The notes under the pieces: generated by a model | Databases searched by the model: none | Seen by the model: the letters and a program-made list of their open reading frames with translations, nothing else | Told to the model about the DNA's origin: nothing | In this document: positions 47,020 to 58,984 of the stretch, piece after piece | How the letters are laid out: every line of letters begins with the position of its first letter | Numbering within the stretch: the first letter of the stretch is position 1 | Translations under genes and position numbers: made by a program | NCBI GenBank assembly: GCA_028583685.1 | Contig: JAMXIF010001118.1 | Location: 5,242,396-5,306,395 of the forward strand | Direction: 5' to 3' | Length of the DNA: 64,000 nt | From: Petaurus breviceps papuanus | Taxonomy: Eukaryota; Chordata; Mammalia; Diprotodontia; Petauridae

Positions 47020-48618
47020 CTTTTTTTTTTTACCAACAACAATTATTATTTTTTTTATTAATTTGTTTGTTTCCTTTTAGTTTATAGGATTCAATTCCAC
47101 AATTCCATGAATTTCACATCTTGTCCCCCTCCCTCCCCTCCCCCTCATGGCGGCTTATACTCAAGTAAATCTAAAGATCTGTGAATACTTTCACATTATA
47201 CATTAGTCAGATTATAAGGACAGATTGTACCAGCTGGAATGAAAAATGGTAAAGAGGACATAAAACCAAATAAGAGAAGGAAAAAGATCAGGTATTTTGC
47301 TTCCACCTGGATATAAACTTAGTTCTTTCTAGTTCTTTTTCTGGATGCACATATTTCTCTCCATCACGAGTCTTTTGGGATTGACATATATCACTTCATT
47401 GCTGAGAAGAGTCCAGTCTATCAAAGTTGTTCATCACACATACATTGTGTCTGTAATTGTGTACAAATTTCTCCTGGTTCTACTCTTCTCACTCAGCATC
47501 AATTATTTTAAGCCTCTCCAGGTAAATATGAAGACCTTCTACTCCTCGTTTCTTATAGCACAATAGTATTCCATAACATGCATATACCACAACTTGTTCA
47601 GCCATTCCCCAATTGATGGGCACCCCCTTAATTTCCAATTCTTTGCTACCACAAAGAGAGCTGCTATAAACATTTTTGTACATATGGGTCTTTCTCCCAT
47701 TTCTATGATCTCTTTGGGATATAACCCTAGGAGTGGTATTGCTGGATCAAGGTATGAAAGTATGTATAGCCCTTTGGGCATAATTCCAGATTGCTTTCCA
47801 GAAAGGCTGGATCAGTTCACAACTACACCAGCAATACATTAGTGTTCCTATTTGCCCACATCCTCTCCAGCATTTGTCATTTTCCTGTTTTGTCATCTTA
47901 GCCAACCTGACTGGTGAGATGTGGTACCTCAGAGTTGTTTTGATTTTCATTTCTCTAATCAACAGTGAATTAGAGCATTTCTTCATGTGCTTATAGATAT
48001 CTTTAATTTCTTTCTCTGAAAACTGCCTGTTCATATCCTTTGATCATTTATCAATTGGGGAATGACTTGTATTCTTATAAATTTGACTCAATTCTCTGTA
48101 TATTTTAGAAATTAGTCCTTTGTCAAAGACATAGGTTGTAAAATTCTTTCCCAATTTCCCACCTCCCTCTTAATCTTGGTTACATTGGCTTTGTTTGTAC
48201 ATAAACTTTTCAATTTCATGTAGTCAAAATTATCCATTTTACATTTTATAATGTTTTCTAATTCTTGTTTAGTCATAAAGTATTTCCCTCTCCACAAGTC
48301 TGATAGATAAACTATTCCTTGTTTTAGGAGACTGCTTACAGTATCAACCTTTATACCTAGATCATGCACCCATTTAGATTTGATTTTGGTATATGGTGTT
48401 AGATAATGGTCTATGCCCAGTTTCTGCCATACTATATTCCAGTTTTCCCAGCAATTTTTGTCAAATAGTGAGTTCTTATCCCAAAAACCAGGGTCTGGTG
48501 GTTTATCAAACAATAGATTACTATAGTCATTGACTTCTGAATCTTGTGTGCCTAATCTATTCCATTGATCCACTCCTCTGTTCCTCAGCCAGTACCAAGC
48601 AGTTTTGATGACTGCTGC
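47020..48618 (-). mobile_element. 5'-truncated L1 insertion with 14-bp target duplication
   Basis: The insertion of about 1.6 kb lies in minus orientation, with a T-run (reversed poly(A)) at 47020-47030, the reversed 3' UTR, then the ORF2 C-terminal third. Minus-strand frames include 48112-48573 ('LTPYTKIKSKWVHDLGIKVD', 'GKYFMTKQELENIIKCKMDN'), 47747-48034 ('QPFWKAIWNYAQRAIHTF', with 'CWRGCGQIGTLMYCWCSC') and 47539-47781 ('DPAIPLLGLYPKEI', 'RGCPSIGEWLNKLWYMHV'). Few breaks. The perfect duplication 'tcatctgtagattc' at 47006-47019 and 48619-48632 proves retrotransposition. This is among the youngest elements in the window. Confidence 0.92.
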
Positions 48619-48632
48619 TCATCTGTAGATTC

Positions 48633-48765
48633 TTTAAACTTCTATTATTGAATTTCAACTATAAATTTCTAAATTATTATGCCATCTGTTTGTAGAATAT
48701 CAGGGAAGTTTTCCTTGATAACTTCTTGAAATATAATGTGTAGGCTATTTTTTTGGGGAGTGGGG
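48633..48765 (-). mobile_element. HAL1-like ORF1, continuation of copy 4
   Basis: Resumes with the word that matches 'ccagaatatcaggggaattt' in copy 2 (here 'tagaatatcagggaagtttt'). Confidence 0.6.
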
Positions 48766-48769
48766 GTTA

Positions 48770-49610
48770 ATTTAATTTATTTTTTTGTGTTAGATAAAGT
48801 GCCACAGGATTGATGGAGACTGACCTATGAGACTAAAGTGTCCTGACTCTCTGATTTTTTTGTTGCTTCAAGCTTCAGTGCTTCTGCTTGCTTCTTTAAT
48901 TTTTTCAGCTTCTATGCCTCCTGGAAAACCTTAATACAAGAAGCCTTCTTAGCCACCCACTCTTTGTGTCCTGATTAAGGGAGAAATGGGTACTTGATAC
49001 CCAAATCTTTACTTATCTTCTCAAACACCTTGAAATTGGTCTGCTGAAGTTTTATAAGTAGTTTCTTTCTCTGGTCAACGATAATAAGCAGGGATTGCTT
49101 TTGAGCCTTGTCATGGCAATGTCTCTCCATGTGTCCTTCATAGTTTTGGATCTTGAATGTCAAATTTTATAACTCAAGTTTCAGGGGTGTGGTTTCTTCT
49201 GTGCTTAAGGTGATCTGGTTTATCAACCTCTCTCTCTCTCTTTATCTTCATTTTCTCCTTCTGGTTGGCCATTTCCAGAGACAAGAGTCTTCTCACAATA
49301 TCATCAACCCCATCAATTGCTGGGACATTTTGATGATTTTTCAGCAGCATGGAGGAATACAAGTTACCCATCTGCCTGGACTGAGTTACTAAAGCTGGTT
49401 TCTTATCTCCATAGGCTCAGGCTGCCTGGAGGAGGAAGCCACAATGAGGTTACAGAGTGCACAAAGGCTCAGGGGCTGCTCTGGGGGTCAGTCTGCAGGC
49501 CAGGGCTGCTTCCTGAGCTTGGACACACCGGAGAGCCCACAGTTCCACCCCTAGCAACTTGGCTTCCATGGTGATCACGTTGCTCCCCAGCCTGCAAGTG
49601 GATGACTCGC
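48770..49610 (-). pseudogene. MRPS15: Processed pseudogene of mitochondrial ribosomal protein S15
   Basis: MRPS15 is a component of the small subunit of the mitochondrial ribosome (bacterial uS15 family). Minus-strand frames 49174-49371 and 48975-49163 read 'LLKNHQNVPAIDGVDDIVRR', 'LLSLEMANQKEKMKI', then 'NYEGHMERHCHDKAQKQSLL', 'DQRKKLLIKLQQTNFKVFEK' and 'LGIKYPFLP', which match human MRPS15 by memory ('[20 protein letters not shown]', '[20 protein letters not shown]'). A start codon at 49569 and leader text ('FLLQAA') precede. The C-terminal part ('VAKKASCIKVFQEA') ends near 48828. The gene is intronless across these parts, with a reversed A-rich end near 48770-48795. Stops and frame changes make it dead. 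Inserted in minus-strand HAL1/L1 DNA. Confidence 0.85.
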
Positions 49611-49619
49611 ATGAGAACA

Positions 49620-50195
49620 CCCATCTTCACTCTTTTATTTTTTTTTAAACATGGTTTTCAGGTAATAGGTTAATTTTTTGAAAAATACATATTTATTTAC
49701 GTCAACATTTTGTAGCCAATTTCAAATTTTCTCCTTCTGTCCCACTATCCCCCACCCATGAAGACAAGACGTGTGATGTCAATTATATGTGTGAAATAGT
49801 TCAAAACATATTTGCACATTGCCCATATTGCAAGAAAGATAAATTAGGGAAAAATATGCTTCAGACTACATGTAGAATCCATCAGTTTTTTCTGAGGAGG
49901 TGAATAGCATTTTCATAATGTCTTTCAAAATTGCCTTGGATTATTATATTGATCAGCATACCTACATCTTTTACAGTTACATCATTGTACAATATTACTG
50001 TTACTGTTTATAATGTTCTCCTGGTTCTGTTCATTTCACTTTGCCTCACTTCATATATTGTCTCTGTTTTTTTTTTTTTTCTGAAAATATCCTGCTCGTC
50101 TTTTCTTATAGCACAATAGCATTCTGTCACAATCCTATATCATAAATTGTTCGGCAATACCCCAATTAATGAGAAACCCTTCATTTCCAATTCTT
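49620..50195 (-). mobile_element. L1 3' end, minus strand
   Basis: Reversed 3' UTR ('caatttcaaattttctcctt', 'agactacatgtagaatccat') and reversed ORF2 end ('ataccccaattaatgagaaa'). Confidence 0.75.
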
Positions 50196-50199
50196 TGTA

Positions 50200-51929
50200 A
50201 TTTTTCTTTTTTTGGAGTTCTTCAGTGAATTTTTGTGCCTCCTTTTCCAATGGACTTTTTCTACTTTATAAGGAGTTTTTTCTTCAGTGAATTTGTGTGT
50301 CTCTTTTATCATTTGGACAATTCTGGTTTTTATCATGTTATTACTTTAGTATTTGATGGGCCTCTTTTACCAAGCTATTGATTTTCTTTTTAAAATTTTC
50401 TTGCATTGCTTGTATTACAATTCCTAATTTTTCCTCTAGCACTCATCTCTTTGCTTAATTCTTCCAGACATTCTCTTGGACTTGTGTCTAAACAGCTTTT
50501 TTTTTTCCTTTGAGGTTGTGCTTCTAGATGTTTGACATTGTTCTTTTCTTCTTAGTTTGTGTTTTGGTCTTTTCTAAAACTATACTAGAATTTTATGGTG
50601 AAGTTTTTTTTTTTTCCTTTTGTTCTTGTTTGCTCATTTTTCCAGTCATTTGATTGATTTTGATCTTTACGTTAAAGCTGAACTCTACTTACCTGGAAGT
50701 AGGGAGGCACTGTCCCAAACTTAAGGCTTCTTGTGCTTCTGTTTTAGGAGGTAGTTCTAGGAGTTTACAAGTTTTTGGTGCTTCCAAGATGGTTTGATGG
50801 GAAGAGTAGTATCATTACTGCTCTCATGGCCTTTACTCTGGTCTTTACCCAGGAAGTGCCCTTGGTCCCCTGTGGCTACAAGCATAGCACTCTTCAGGCT
50901 CCTCGAACTATTTCCAGGACCATCTCTTGACCTCCCCTCCCACAGCAGTATAGCATCAAGCACTCCAGCACCCCCAGGGTGGCTGACAACACAGGTTCTT
51001 AGATCTGTTTTTCTAAAGGAAAGCAAAACAAAATGGTTAACAATCTTGCTTTAATCAAATATATCATTTACCTTGTTCAGGGGAAAAAGTCAGCACCCCA
51101 AACTTCAGAGTATACAGACAGAAGTTACAAGAAAACAAAAATACAGATCAAGCAGACAGGCCACCAACTGTCTTGACCATTACATCCATACCTAGTCAGT
51201 TACCAGAGAGGGAAGCATCGATATCTGGGTTTTCAAAGCCTGGGGACTCTCAACGGCTGCCCAGAGTTTCGTTTGGTCAAATCACACAACACTTCTAAAA
51301 GTGAGCCTCAAAACAAAGCCTCAAAACAGAGCTTATATAGCCTTCTCCTGGCTCAGAGAATGTCACAACCCTCTTGACTACACTGCCCAATCACAAAGTA
51401 TCTCCTGAAAAACAAGCCTCCCAACCCAGGCTTCAGGTGCACTTAAGCTTAGGGGCAGGGAAGATCTTAAAAATTTACATTCCTATAACAAGCAGTCACT
51501 ATTATTCCTATCTGTCTTAGACCTACAGCCCAGAACTTCATATGGGCAATAAAGTTTCCAAAGAGTGACAAATATTGGACCTAGAGTCAGCAAAGGGTCT
51601 CCAATAATGTCTTACTGACAAGTTCTCTTACCCCCTTCTTTTCTCTGTGCTGAGAGCTCCCCAAGCTGCTGCTACTGTTGTCACTATTGCTTCCAAAATC
51701 ACTGCTAGTGTTACTGCTAGGTGGTCTCAGTGTTGGCCCTTACCCATATATGTCTCAGACCTGTTCTATCCACCTCCAAAGTCATCTTAGACTGGAAAAA
51801 TACCTCACCATTGTCTTTTGTTGTCTCTGCTGCTTCAAATTTTTTTGAATGTTATTCTAAAGTTATCTGGACTAGAATGCTGGGAAAGTTTGACAAGGTT
51901 GCTGTCTCTATTCTGTCATCTTGGCTCCT
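50200..51929 (-). mobile_element. L1/HAL1 5' half (ORF1 coiled coil and 5' UTR), minus strand, holding a solo LTR
   Basis: Reversed coiled coil (about 50200-50640), then reversed 5' UTR, interrupted by the LTR, resuming at 51496 and ending in the reversed L1 opening 'tctgtcatcttggctcc' near 51913-51929. It may be the 5' part of copy 4, giving one old host of many insertions. Confidence 0.65.
50949..51490 (-). mobile_element. Solo LTR, family A, copy 4
   Basis: A 542-bp block with the perfect 5-bp duplication 'agcag' (50944-50948 and 51491-51495). It shares 'gcttatatagccttctcctg', 'cccaatcacaaagtatctcc' and 'aggggcagggaagatcttaa' with the others. No internal region. Fossil. Confidence 0.85.
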
Positions 51930-51934
51930 CAACC

Positions 51935-52460
51935 ACTTGTTTACCTCTGTGTGAATTGTACAATTTCAAATATCTTTTTTGTCAACCATACATTGTTGGA
52001 TTTTTTTTTTCTAATCCATTCCATTTTCATTTTGGCTTTTGCGAATGAGTTGATATTGTTCACATTCAGAGTTATAATTGTTAATATGGCATTTTCCTCT
52101 TTTTCTTTTATGTTTTTATAATTTTATTTAATATTTTTCTCTCTATCATTTTCACCCACTCCACTTTTTATAAAATAGAATTGGGAAAACAAAAGAAATA
52201 TGATTATTACTTGAGGTAATTTTGTCCTACTCATATGACCCTCATCTTTTCACATACCCTAGACTCTAATCACTACTTCTCTTTTTAAAATTCCCCTATT
52301 ATGAACTACTCTTAAAGTTTGAAGGTTTTTTTTAACATAGGATAATTCCTTCCTCTTATATAACCATCTCTCTAGATCTAGACCTATCCTTGCATGCTTC
52401 CTTATAAACTTTTACATATCAATAAACCAAATTCCTAGAGAATATGCTAACCCCTTTTTT
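51935..52460 (-). mobile_element. Possible old L1 fragment, minus strand
   Basis: Words like 'gcgaatgagttgatattgtt' and 'cacattcagagttataattg' resemble reversed L1 ORF2. Weak match by eye. Confidence 0.35.
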
Positions 52461-52464
52461 TCTG

Positions 52465-54240
52465 CCCAGTTCAGAAAAGAGTTGTATTCATGATATAGCC
52501 ATATACCACCTGCACCTCTATATTTTTTAACTTCATGTTTTACAAATATGATAAATATTAAGTTCCTCTCCATATCTTCTTTGGTATAATCCTTTCCTAT
52601 TTTTTTTTATCTCTTAAGATCAACTAAATGAAAGAATGTGACAGACCAGAATCTAAAATTGTCTTTCTTTATTCCATCTGTGATAATTACAATTGAGAGA
52701 TCCTGAAGAGAAATTTGAATCTCCTCTCCATGTTACAATATAAGCAATATATTATCATTTAGATTCTTCCAATTGTTCAAATATATTTATCTTTCTAATT
52801 CTCTCCTGTGTTTGCATTCCAAAGATTATATCTAGTTATTTTCTTCAATAATGGTTGAATGCCTCTTTTCTTTTAAAGTTTTTTTTTTCTTTCTTGCCTT
52901 ATATGGACATATAACTATTTCAGAGGCCTTTATTTTTTTAATTAAAAAAAAAAAAACTTGGACCAAGCTAAAGAGTAGATAGAAAAGACAGCCAACTGCA
53001 GGAGACTGAATTACCACCCATCTTGAAGACAGACATTCTACTAATAGAGATTCACTCCTTGGGGCTTTGAAGACTTTTTTGAATTTCTGCTATCTTCTAT
53101 TAAAATGAAAATCCCCCCAGAAATATTAGAACATTATGTTAATAACTAACCCATTAACAGGATTAATTGACACTCCTCTATCCCCCCCCCCCAACCAACA
53201 CCAAGAAAGATACTGTAAAAATGGGACCCTGGGCTATTGCTTTAACTAAATCCCTTCTCTACCCTGACCATTATCTTTCATCCTCCAGCTACCTCTTCTC
53301 ATAATCTTGTACATAGACTTATACTTCCAAGTCCCTCTGCTTAGGGTTTCTTCTTCACATAGACTCACATTAACCTTTTTTTCTCCTTCAATTCTTCAGT
53401 TAGTAATAAACATTAACAAGGAAAAGATGATAGCTTGAGTTACCTTCTCCAAAACATCTCATTCCCGACCCCTCGTCTTTCCCCAATATGTTTCTTTCTA
53501 TCAGCATTTTTTGTCAGTATTTTAGAAATTTAGAATCATTATGCTACCAGAAAATACAGATCCACTGTAGTGAATAGTGCAAAATAATCAATTAATATTA
53601 TGAGAAAGTTAATAATGATCATTAATGAAAAGATCCTGAATTTTAAAAACAGAAACTTTTCTTAGCCAGAATAATATTATTCTGAGGGAAATTCACCTGA
53701 GTTTCTTTGTATATACTTCTCTCCCTGTCAGGTAAGTAATAGAAGCTGAACTTCCCAGCCTTTCAAAATTCCCAAAAGGAAACAGTCATTTTACTCTCAT
53801 TCATGTATTATCATCATATCAAAAAAGGTTTACTTCATAAAAATTAGCACTTTTTCTCATGAATTTTCCCCTCCCAGGAGAGAACACATTTCTAAGAAAA
53901 GTGTAGCCTTGATCTTTACTTTGGGAGTTCCATGGATTTGTAGAAGACAGTTAACTTCAGTGTATTTTTCCAGAGCTTTGAGAATTAAAAATAATATATG
54001 GACTAGAAAAATAAATTATGTTATATTCCTGGATAATATAAAGTAAGATAAAAGACATTTCTAATTTAAAGGAATATACAAAAATGACGGAAGTTGGGAA
54101 TGGGGAGTTGTTGGTTTCTTGTTTGTTTCTTTTTTATGCTGTGAATAATGTTGATTTAAAGTATAACAAAGTCCAAGTCCCCTAATTTATTCCTATTTCT
54201 TCACTTGCAAAATAGTGATAGTAATATCAACTTTTACTAA
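52465..54240. other. No feature recognised
   Basis: AT-rich DNA with a C-run near 53185. Nothing coding. Confidence 0.4.
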
Positions 54241-54249
54241 TAGCAGAGA

Positions 54250-54430
54250 TCTTCACAGATTTTTTTTTTTATACTGGGAAGAACATTGGACTTAGTGTCA
54301 AGAGAAGTTTGTTTCCCATGCAATCTTCTAACATTTGCAAATCACTTTACAATATCATTATTTGTAAAATGGGGACATTGATATCTGCACTATATATTTC
54401 AAAAGTGTAAAGTCTTAAAAATATATTAAA
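54250..54430 (+). repeat. MIR-like SINE relic
   Basis: Text 'gaagaacattggacttagtg' and 'cattatttgtaaaatgggga'. Confidence 0.5.
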
Positions 54431-54433
54431 TAT

Positions 54434-54900
54434 AAATGTCAGTTATCACTAATAAAATATTTTGTTTTGTTTTTGCAATAAAACAGAATCCCTTATCAGC
54501 AAGAGGTCTAATGGAAAGCATTTTTTTTTCTCTGTTGAAAGGAAGGACTGAGGGATCACGAGAGGAGAAAATCAAGGCACTTCAGATAAGCCCGAGGAGT
54601 CCACTAGTAGCCAACCCATTGCAACAGAAGGGTAAATCTAACCCAAACTGCATATAATCATGAGCACTTAGAGTCTGATATGCTTCACTGAACTGCTTAA
54701 GGAGTGACATTCTTGGACAGAAGTTGCTACTGCATTAGCGCTAGGTGAATTTAACTCCACTCTTCCTACCTCTTTATCACTGTCTGGCAAACTGATGTCA
54801 TTAATCTTAAATACTGTTCAGTTGCTAGCTATATGCTTTTATAATTTTTTTGTAAGTAAACTAATTTTGTAAGGAAAACTAATTCTGAGATTTTTATGCT
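54434..54900. other. Unassigned, possible exon-like stretch at about 54486-54657
   Basis: A pyrimidine-rich run ending 'tttgcaataaaacag' precedes a short frame with 'SREEKIKALQISPRSPLVAN'. CpG dinucleotides are more frequent than nearby. No known protein is recognised and no donor site is obvious. It probably is not a real exon. Confidence 0.15.
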
Positions 54901-54999
54901 ATGTGAAAGAAAAAATAAGAAATAAGAACCTTTGGACAAATTGCCTTAGACTTCACTACAAGCTGATGTTGAAGATTTTTCACCATCTCTTTCTGTCTC

Positions 55000-55315
55000 T
55001 AGAACTGTTTCTATTTTTGTCTACCTCCTTGTCTTTCTTTGTCTCTATCTCTCTCTCTGCCTATCTCTGTATCTCTTTGTTTCTTTGACTTTCTGTATCT
55101 GCCTATCTTTGTCTTTTCCCCTCTTTCACTGTTTGTTTATGTCTGTATATTTCTATGTTTTTATCTTTCTGTCACTTTTCTCTGTCAGTTTTCATGTCTG
55201 TCAGTTTCTGTGTCTATCTCTCTGTGCCTGTCTCTGTTTCTCTTTCTGTCCCTGTTTCTTTGTCTCTCTGTGTCTCTCTTTATCTATCTCTGTGTTTATG
55301 TGTGTATCTCCAAAG
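55000..55315. repeat. Degenerate (TCTCTG/TTTC)n tract
   Basis: About 300 bp of imperfect T/C-rich units. The Leu/Ser/Phe-rich frames are artefacts. Confidence 0.85.
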
Positions 55316-55369
55316 ATAGAGGCTCCAAATATTTATGGTGCAATGAAAAAGAAAAACAAAAACAAAATA

Positions 55370-55510
55370 CTGGCCCTTGAATGGGAAACCATGACTGGAG
55401 TTTCAATCCTGTCATGTAAACTTGGTATTCAATGAATGTCTCTGATTTTCAGTCTCTTCATCTGTAAGATGATGAAATTAAGCTGTAAGATTTCTAAACT
55501 TTTATCTAAC
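55370..55510 (+). repeat. MIR-like SINE
   Basis: Text 'cagtctcttcatctgtaaga' and 'gatgatgaaattaagctgta'. Confidence 0.55.
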
Positions 55511-55529
55511 TCTAAACAATCTATTTTTA

Positions 55530-56050
55530 TTTTTAACTAGGTCAATTCACCAAACTTTAAGTACCTACTATGCTGAATGCCATAAAAGTTTCAAAGATAT
55601 GGTAGGACATTTTCTGCCTATAAGAAATTAATCTATTAATAGTAATAGTATTAATTAGGAGAAAGAGAGAACGAGAGAAAGAGAGAGGGAGAGAGAAAGA
55701 CAGACAGAGAGAAAGAGAGAGAGAGACAGAGAGAGAGATAGAGAGAGAGACAGAGACAGAGAGAAAGAGACAGAGAGAACTTTAAAATTTGCAAGGTACT
55801 TCAAGGGAGATAATTCATTCAAAAAACTGTAACACAAAATAGAATGTGATTAAGAATGTCAGAGTTAAAAACAAAACACCATGAGAACTCTAATATGAAG
55901 TAGTACATTTCTGCTAGGCATTGGCACATAAGAGAATCAAGGAAGTCTTTGTGAAAACAATAACATTTAAGCCAGGTTTTGAAAAATGGACAGGTATGAG
56001 ACATATGTCTTTAACCCAGTAGGGAATTCCTTTGGATAGAGCACTCACAG
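55530..56050 (+). repeat. Possible ancient repeat relic around a (GA)n tract
   Basis: The text 'aagtacctactatgctgaat' and later 'taacatttaagccaggtttt' resembles the repeat at 2695 and 12175. A (GA)n tract occupies about 55660-55780. Confidence 0.35.
55660..55780. repeat. (GA)n and (GAGACA)n microsatellite
   Basis: About 120 bp of GA with CAGA interruptions. Confidence 0.9.
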
Positions 56051-56104
56051 ATGAAGATATGATTCCCTATGTTGACTGAGGGAGAGAAGGGTATAAGAGA
56101 AAGG

Positions 56105-56270
56105 AGAAGAAGGAAGGAAGGAAGGAAGGAAGGAAGGAAGGAAGGAAGGAAGGAANNNNNNNNNNAGGAAGGAAGGAAGGAAGGAAGGAAGGAAGGAAGG
56201 AAGGAAGGAAGGGAGGAAGGAAGGAAGGAAGGAAGGAAGGGAGGGAGGGAGGGAAGAAGGAAGGAAGGTC
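56105..56270. repeat. (GGAA)n microsatellite with a 10-N gap
   Basis: GGAA units on both sides of unknown bases 56156-56165. Confidence 0.95.
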
Positions 56271-56334
56271 CAACGACAGCTGGCTAGTGGGGCAGTTACT
56301 ACTATATACAGACACATGTTCTTCATTCAAGAAG

Positions 56335-56570
56335 AGCACCATGACATAAGGAAGTTGATGTCATGATTTATAAGTGATTTAAGTAAGGGAGGGCTGTGCA
56401 AAATCACCGGCTTCACCCTGTCCTCCAGAGCCATCCAAGTCCAGTGGCAAGATATAGATCAAGACAACTGGAGATGGCCCTGGGTGCAGTGGGAGACCTT
56501 GGCCATTTTTAGCTAAAGTCTTTCCCAGGTCTCAGTTTGTCTGAAGCAACACCATACAGTGACTAAGGCT
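56335..56570 (-). repeat. RTE-dependent SINE, minus strand
   Basis: Text 'aggaagttgatgtcatgatt', 'ccagtggcaagatatagatc', 'gatggccctgggtgcagtgg' and 'tttcccaggtctcagtttgt'. This is the reverse of the family seen at 225. Confidence 0.7.
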
Positions 56571-56574
56571 AGGT

Positions 56575-57950
56575 AAGAAATGAGGCAAAATGTCCTTTTT
56601 TACCTAGTCAAAAATATATCAGTCTAGGAGAAGATCCTCAGGGCTTCTTGCTAAAACAAATAATTGCTTCATATATGAAATTGGAAATATAGCTTAGGCA
56701 GCGATATGTTTATCAGTGGAATGGCCACTATATCAATTAGCACTGATGTTGAAAGGAAAGTATCTTTGTTGGTTGACAATATAACTGAATCTGGCCAGAA
56801 GACAGTTTTTTATTTATCCATTAATTTCTTTATCTCACTTATAATTAGCCACCATGGTCAGAAGACATCTAATTACAATAAACCTGTACATAAACATGCC
56901 TTTCAATTTCATTCCCTCTTGTAGTCACAGTCAACTTGAGGCACATCAAAGAATAAAGGATATGATGTGATCTCTATATAAAAAATATATTAAACTCAGG
57001 CTTCTGATCTGGGAGAAACTGAAGAACACTTAGTCATCAAGAAAGAGACTCACTTAATCTATGTCACAAGGGAAGAATGAATAATAAAGTACCAACAAGT
57101 TATCAAGACCCTATTTAGTCCAACTTAAGTACTCTGAAACAAGTGAGTAGTCAACAGAATTTTCCTCAAAGGAAGAAGCTTCTCTAATATTATCCTCAAG
57201 CCTAAACAAAGCCATAATAACTTTCAAATCAAATACTCAGTGAAAATGTGTTCACCATTCATCAGTGCCGGATAATTATTCACATTAGTATGATGAATTC
57301 AATTAAGAGTTGACTATTGAGTCATCTGTGAACACTTTGGAAAGGATATTTATGTAGTTCCTTTTGTCATGGCATTTTATTGTTTCCCATATCTCTCAGG
57401 CTGCAGTCCATTTCAGTCATCCTTCCAAGAAGCCTGCTTCAGGAAAACAATTCAGTGAATTGTCTGGATTGTATTTAGTCAGAACTGGAGGAAAAGATTA
57501 GAAATTGAAATTGCCTAAGATGTCTTCTATAATAAATAGTGATCAAAGAAATTTAAAATGCAATAAATAATGATGATATCTAAAGAATGAGGGGAAATTC
57601 TTGTCCTAGCTTCCTTTACATTCCCTCCCTCTTCCTCAATATAGCCTTTTTAACCCAGAAGTTATTTCATAGAAAAATGTAGGAGAGCAGAAAATTGCCC
57701 TCCAGTAGCTGCCAACTGAAGTCTGAAGCTGTCTTCCTACACTGAAAGTACTAAAAGGTATCAGGAAAAATTATGTAACCGTTATGACTCTCCTCTGACA
57801 CAAGAAACACAAGATATACTTTAGGAGTCACTAAATTCCTCTGACTGATAATTCTCATTCCCCATTCAGATGGAGTCTGGGAAAATCTGGATATAATATT
57901 CCCTTGAAGGGTGACTATAAGTTCCTTTTAGGAACACTCAGGCTCACAAA
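56575..57950. other. No feature recognised
   Basis: AT-rich, apparently single-copy DNA. Confidence 0.4.
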
Positions 57951-58142
57951 ACTAAAATTAAAGTACATATTTTGTTTACCTTGTTGTTATTCCTCCTTTG
58001 ATTTTGAAGAGGACTACAGAAATGGAAGAAATGAGTTTACTAATCACCTTGATTTGTTTAAACTCCCTTATTATCCAGGAGAGGCTGAAATAACCTGGGA
58101 AATAAAATCAGTTAAACAGGGGATGAAATGAGTATTGCTCCA

Positions 58143-58483
58143 GTGTGACATGCCAGTGATCCTTTGTGGTGTCCAGTGGGTGAACCCAGAACACCACTAC
58201 TGTGCCAACAACCACAGGTCTATCTTAAATTGGTACATACTGGTCCCAACTTGACAGAGATTGCCCAAACATCTGGCTTTCAGGTACTCTGTATGTCTCC
58301 TATTCTCTGGCCTCTCTGTTAAATAAAAACCATATGAACCACTTCCTAAACCCTCAACCTTTAGAACAGCAGACTAGGTTCTGCTGTTCCCTACACATGA
58401 GTGTTACACTTTTCAATAAACACTTCAGAGTTTCGCACTTGAACTGTACCCTCTTTCTCCTGTTCCAGGGGATGCTGTAACAC
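58143..58483 (+). mobile_element. Possible LTR-like block
   Basis: It begins TG and ends CA, with 'aataaacacttcagagtttc' followed by a T/C-rich end 'tttctcctgttccaggggat', an arrangement like the R-U5 of an LTR. No target duplication found and the 5' end is uncertain. Confidence 0.3.
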
Positions 58484-58499
58484 AATTAATAAAATTGCC

Positions 58500-58900
58500 A
58501 ATTAGTTAGGACCAATGACAATAAGGGGTGATGTCATTATTTGTGCATGAATTAGATTTAAGTGAAGCAGTGTTTCCACAAAGTTATCAGGCTCACTCTC
58601 TCTTGCCCATCAAACTCCAGTAGCAATATCAAAGTCTGGATGACTGATCATGGCCTGGGATACAGTAGATGATGTTGATTTCTTCAATATCAGAACAAGT
58701 GCACTGCAGAGCCTTCTTCAGTCATCTTCATGGCCTTTGGAAAAAATTGTTATCATCTGTCTATACTGCTGCAGGAAGTCTTCATACGCTTGGGTTAGAC
58801 ATTTCCCTAGCTCACTAATGGGTTTGAAGCCTTCATTTACCTTCAAACCGGTTTAGCCCATCTGGCAATGTTGTATTCCATGAGTGTGGCCACTGCAAAT
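58500..58900 (-). repeat. RTE-dependent SINE, minus strand, long form
   Basis: Text 'ggggtgatgtcattatttgt', 'tcatggcctgggatacagta', 'catcttcatggcctttggaa' and 'gctcactaatgggtttgaag'. Diverged. Confidence 0.55.
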
Positions 58901-58984
58901 ACTATAGCTTCATAGAGCCAAAAATGAGTTGGGTGAGAGATGGACATCAACAACAGATGAGCAGTGTTGGAAAGGGTTAAGCAA

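Noticed and set aside
48112-48573. Host protein of 153 residues
   Set aside because: It is the ORF2 C-terminal region of a truncated L1 with flanking target duplication.
54486-54657. Coding exon after a pyrimidine tract
   Set aside because: No donor site, no known protein and a single short frame; kept only as a weak note.
55039-55435. Membrane-like Leu/Phe/Ser frames
   Set aside because: Degenerate TC-rich tract; not a real membrane protein.
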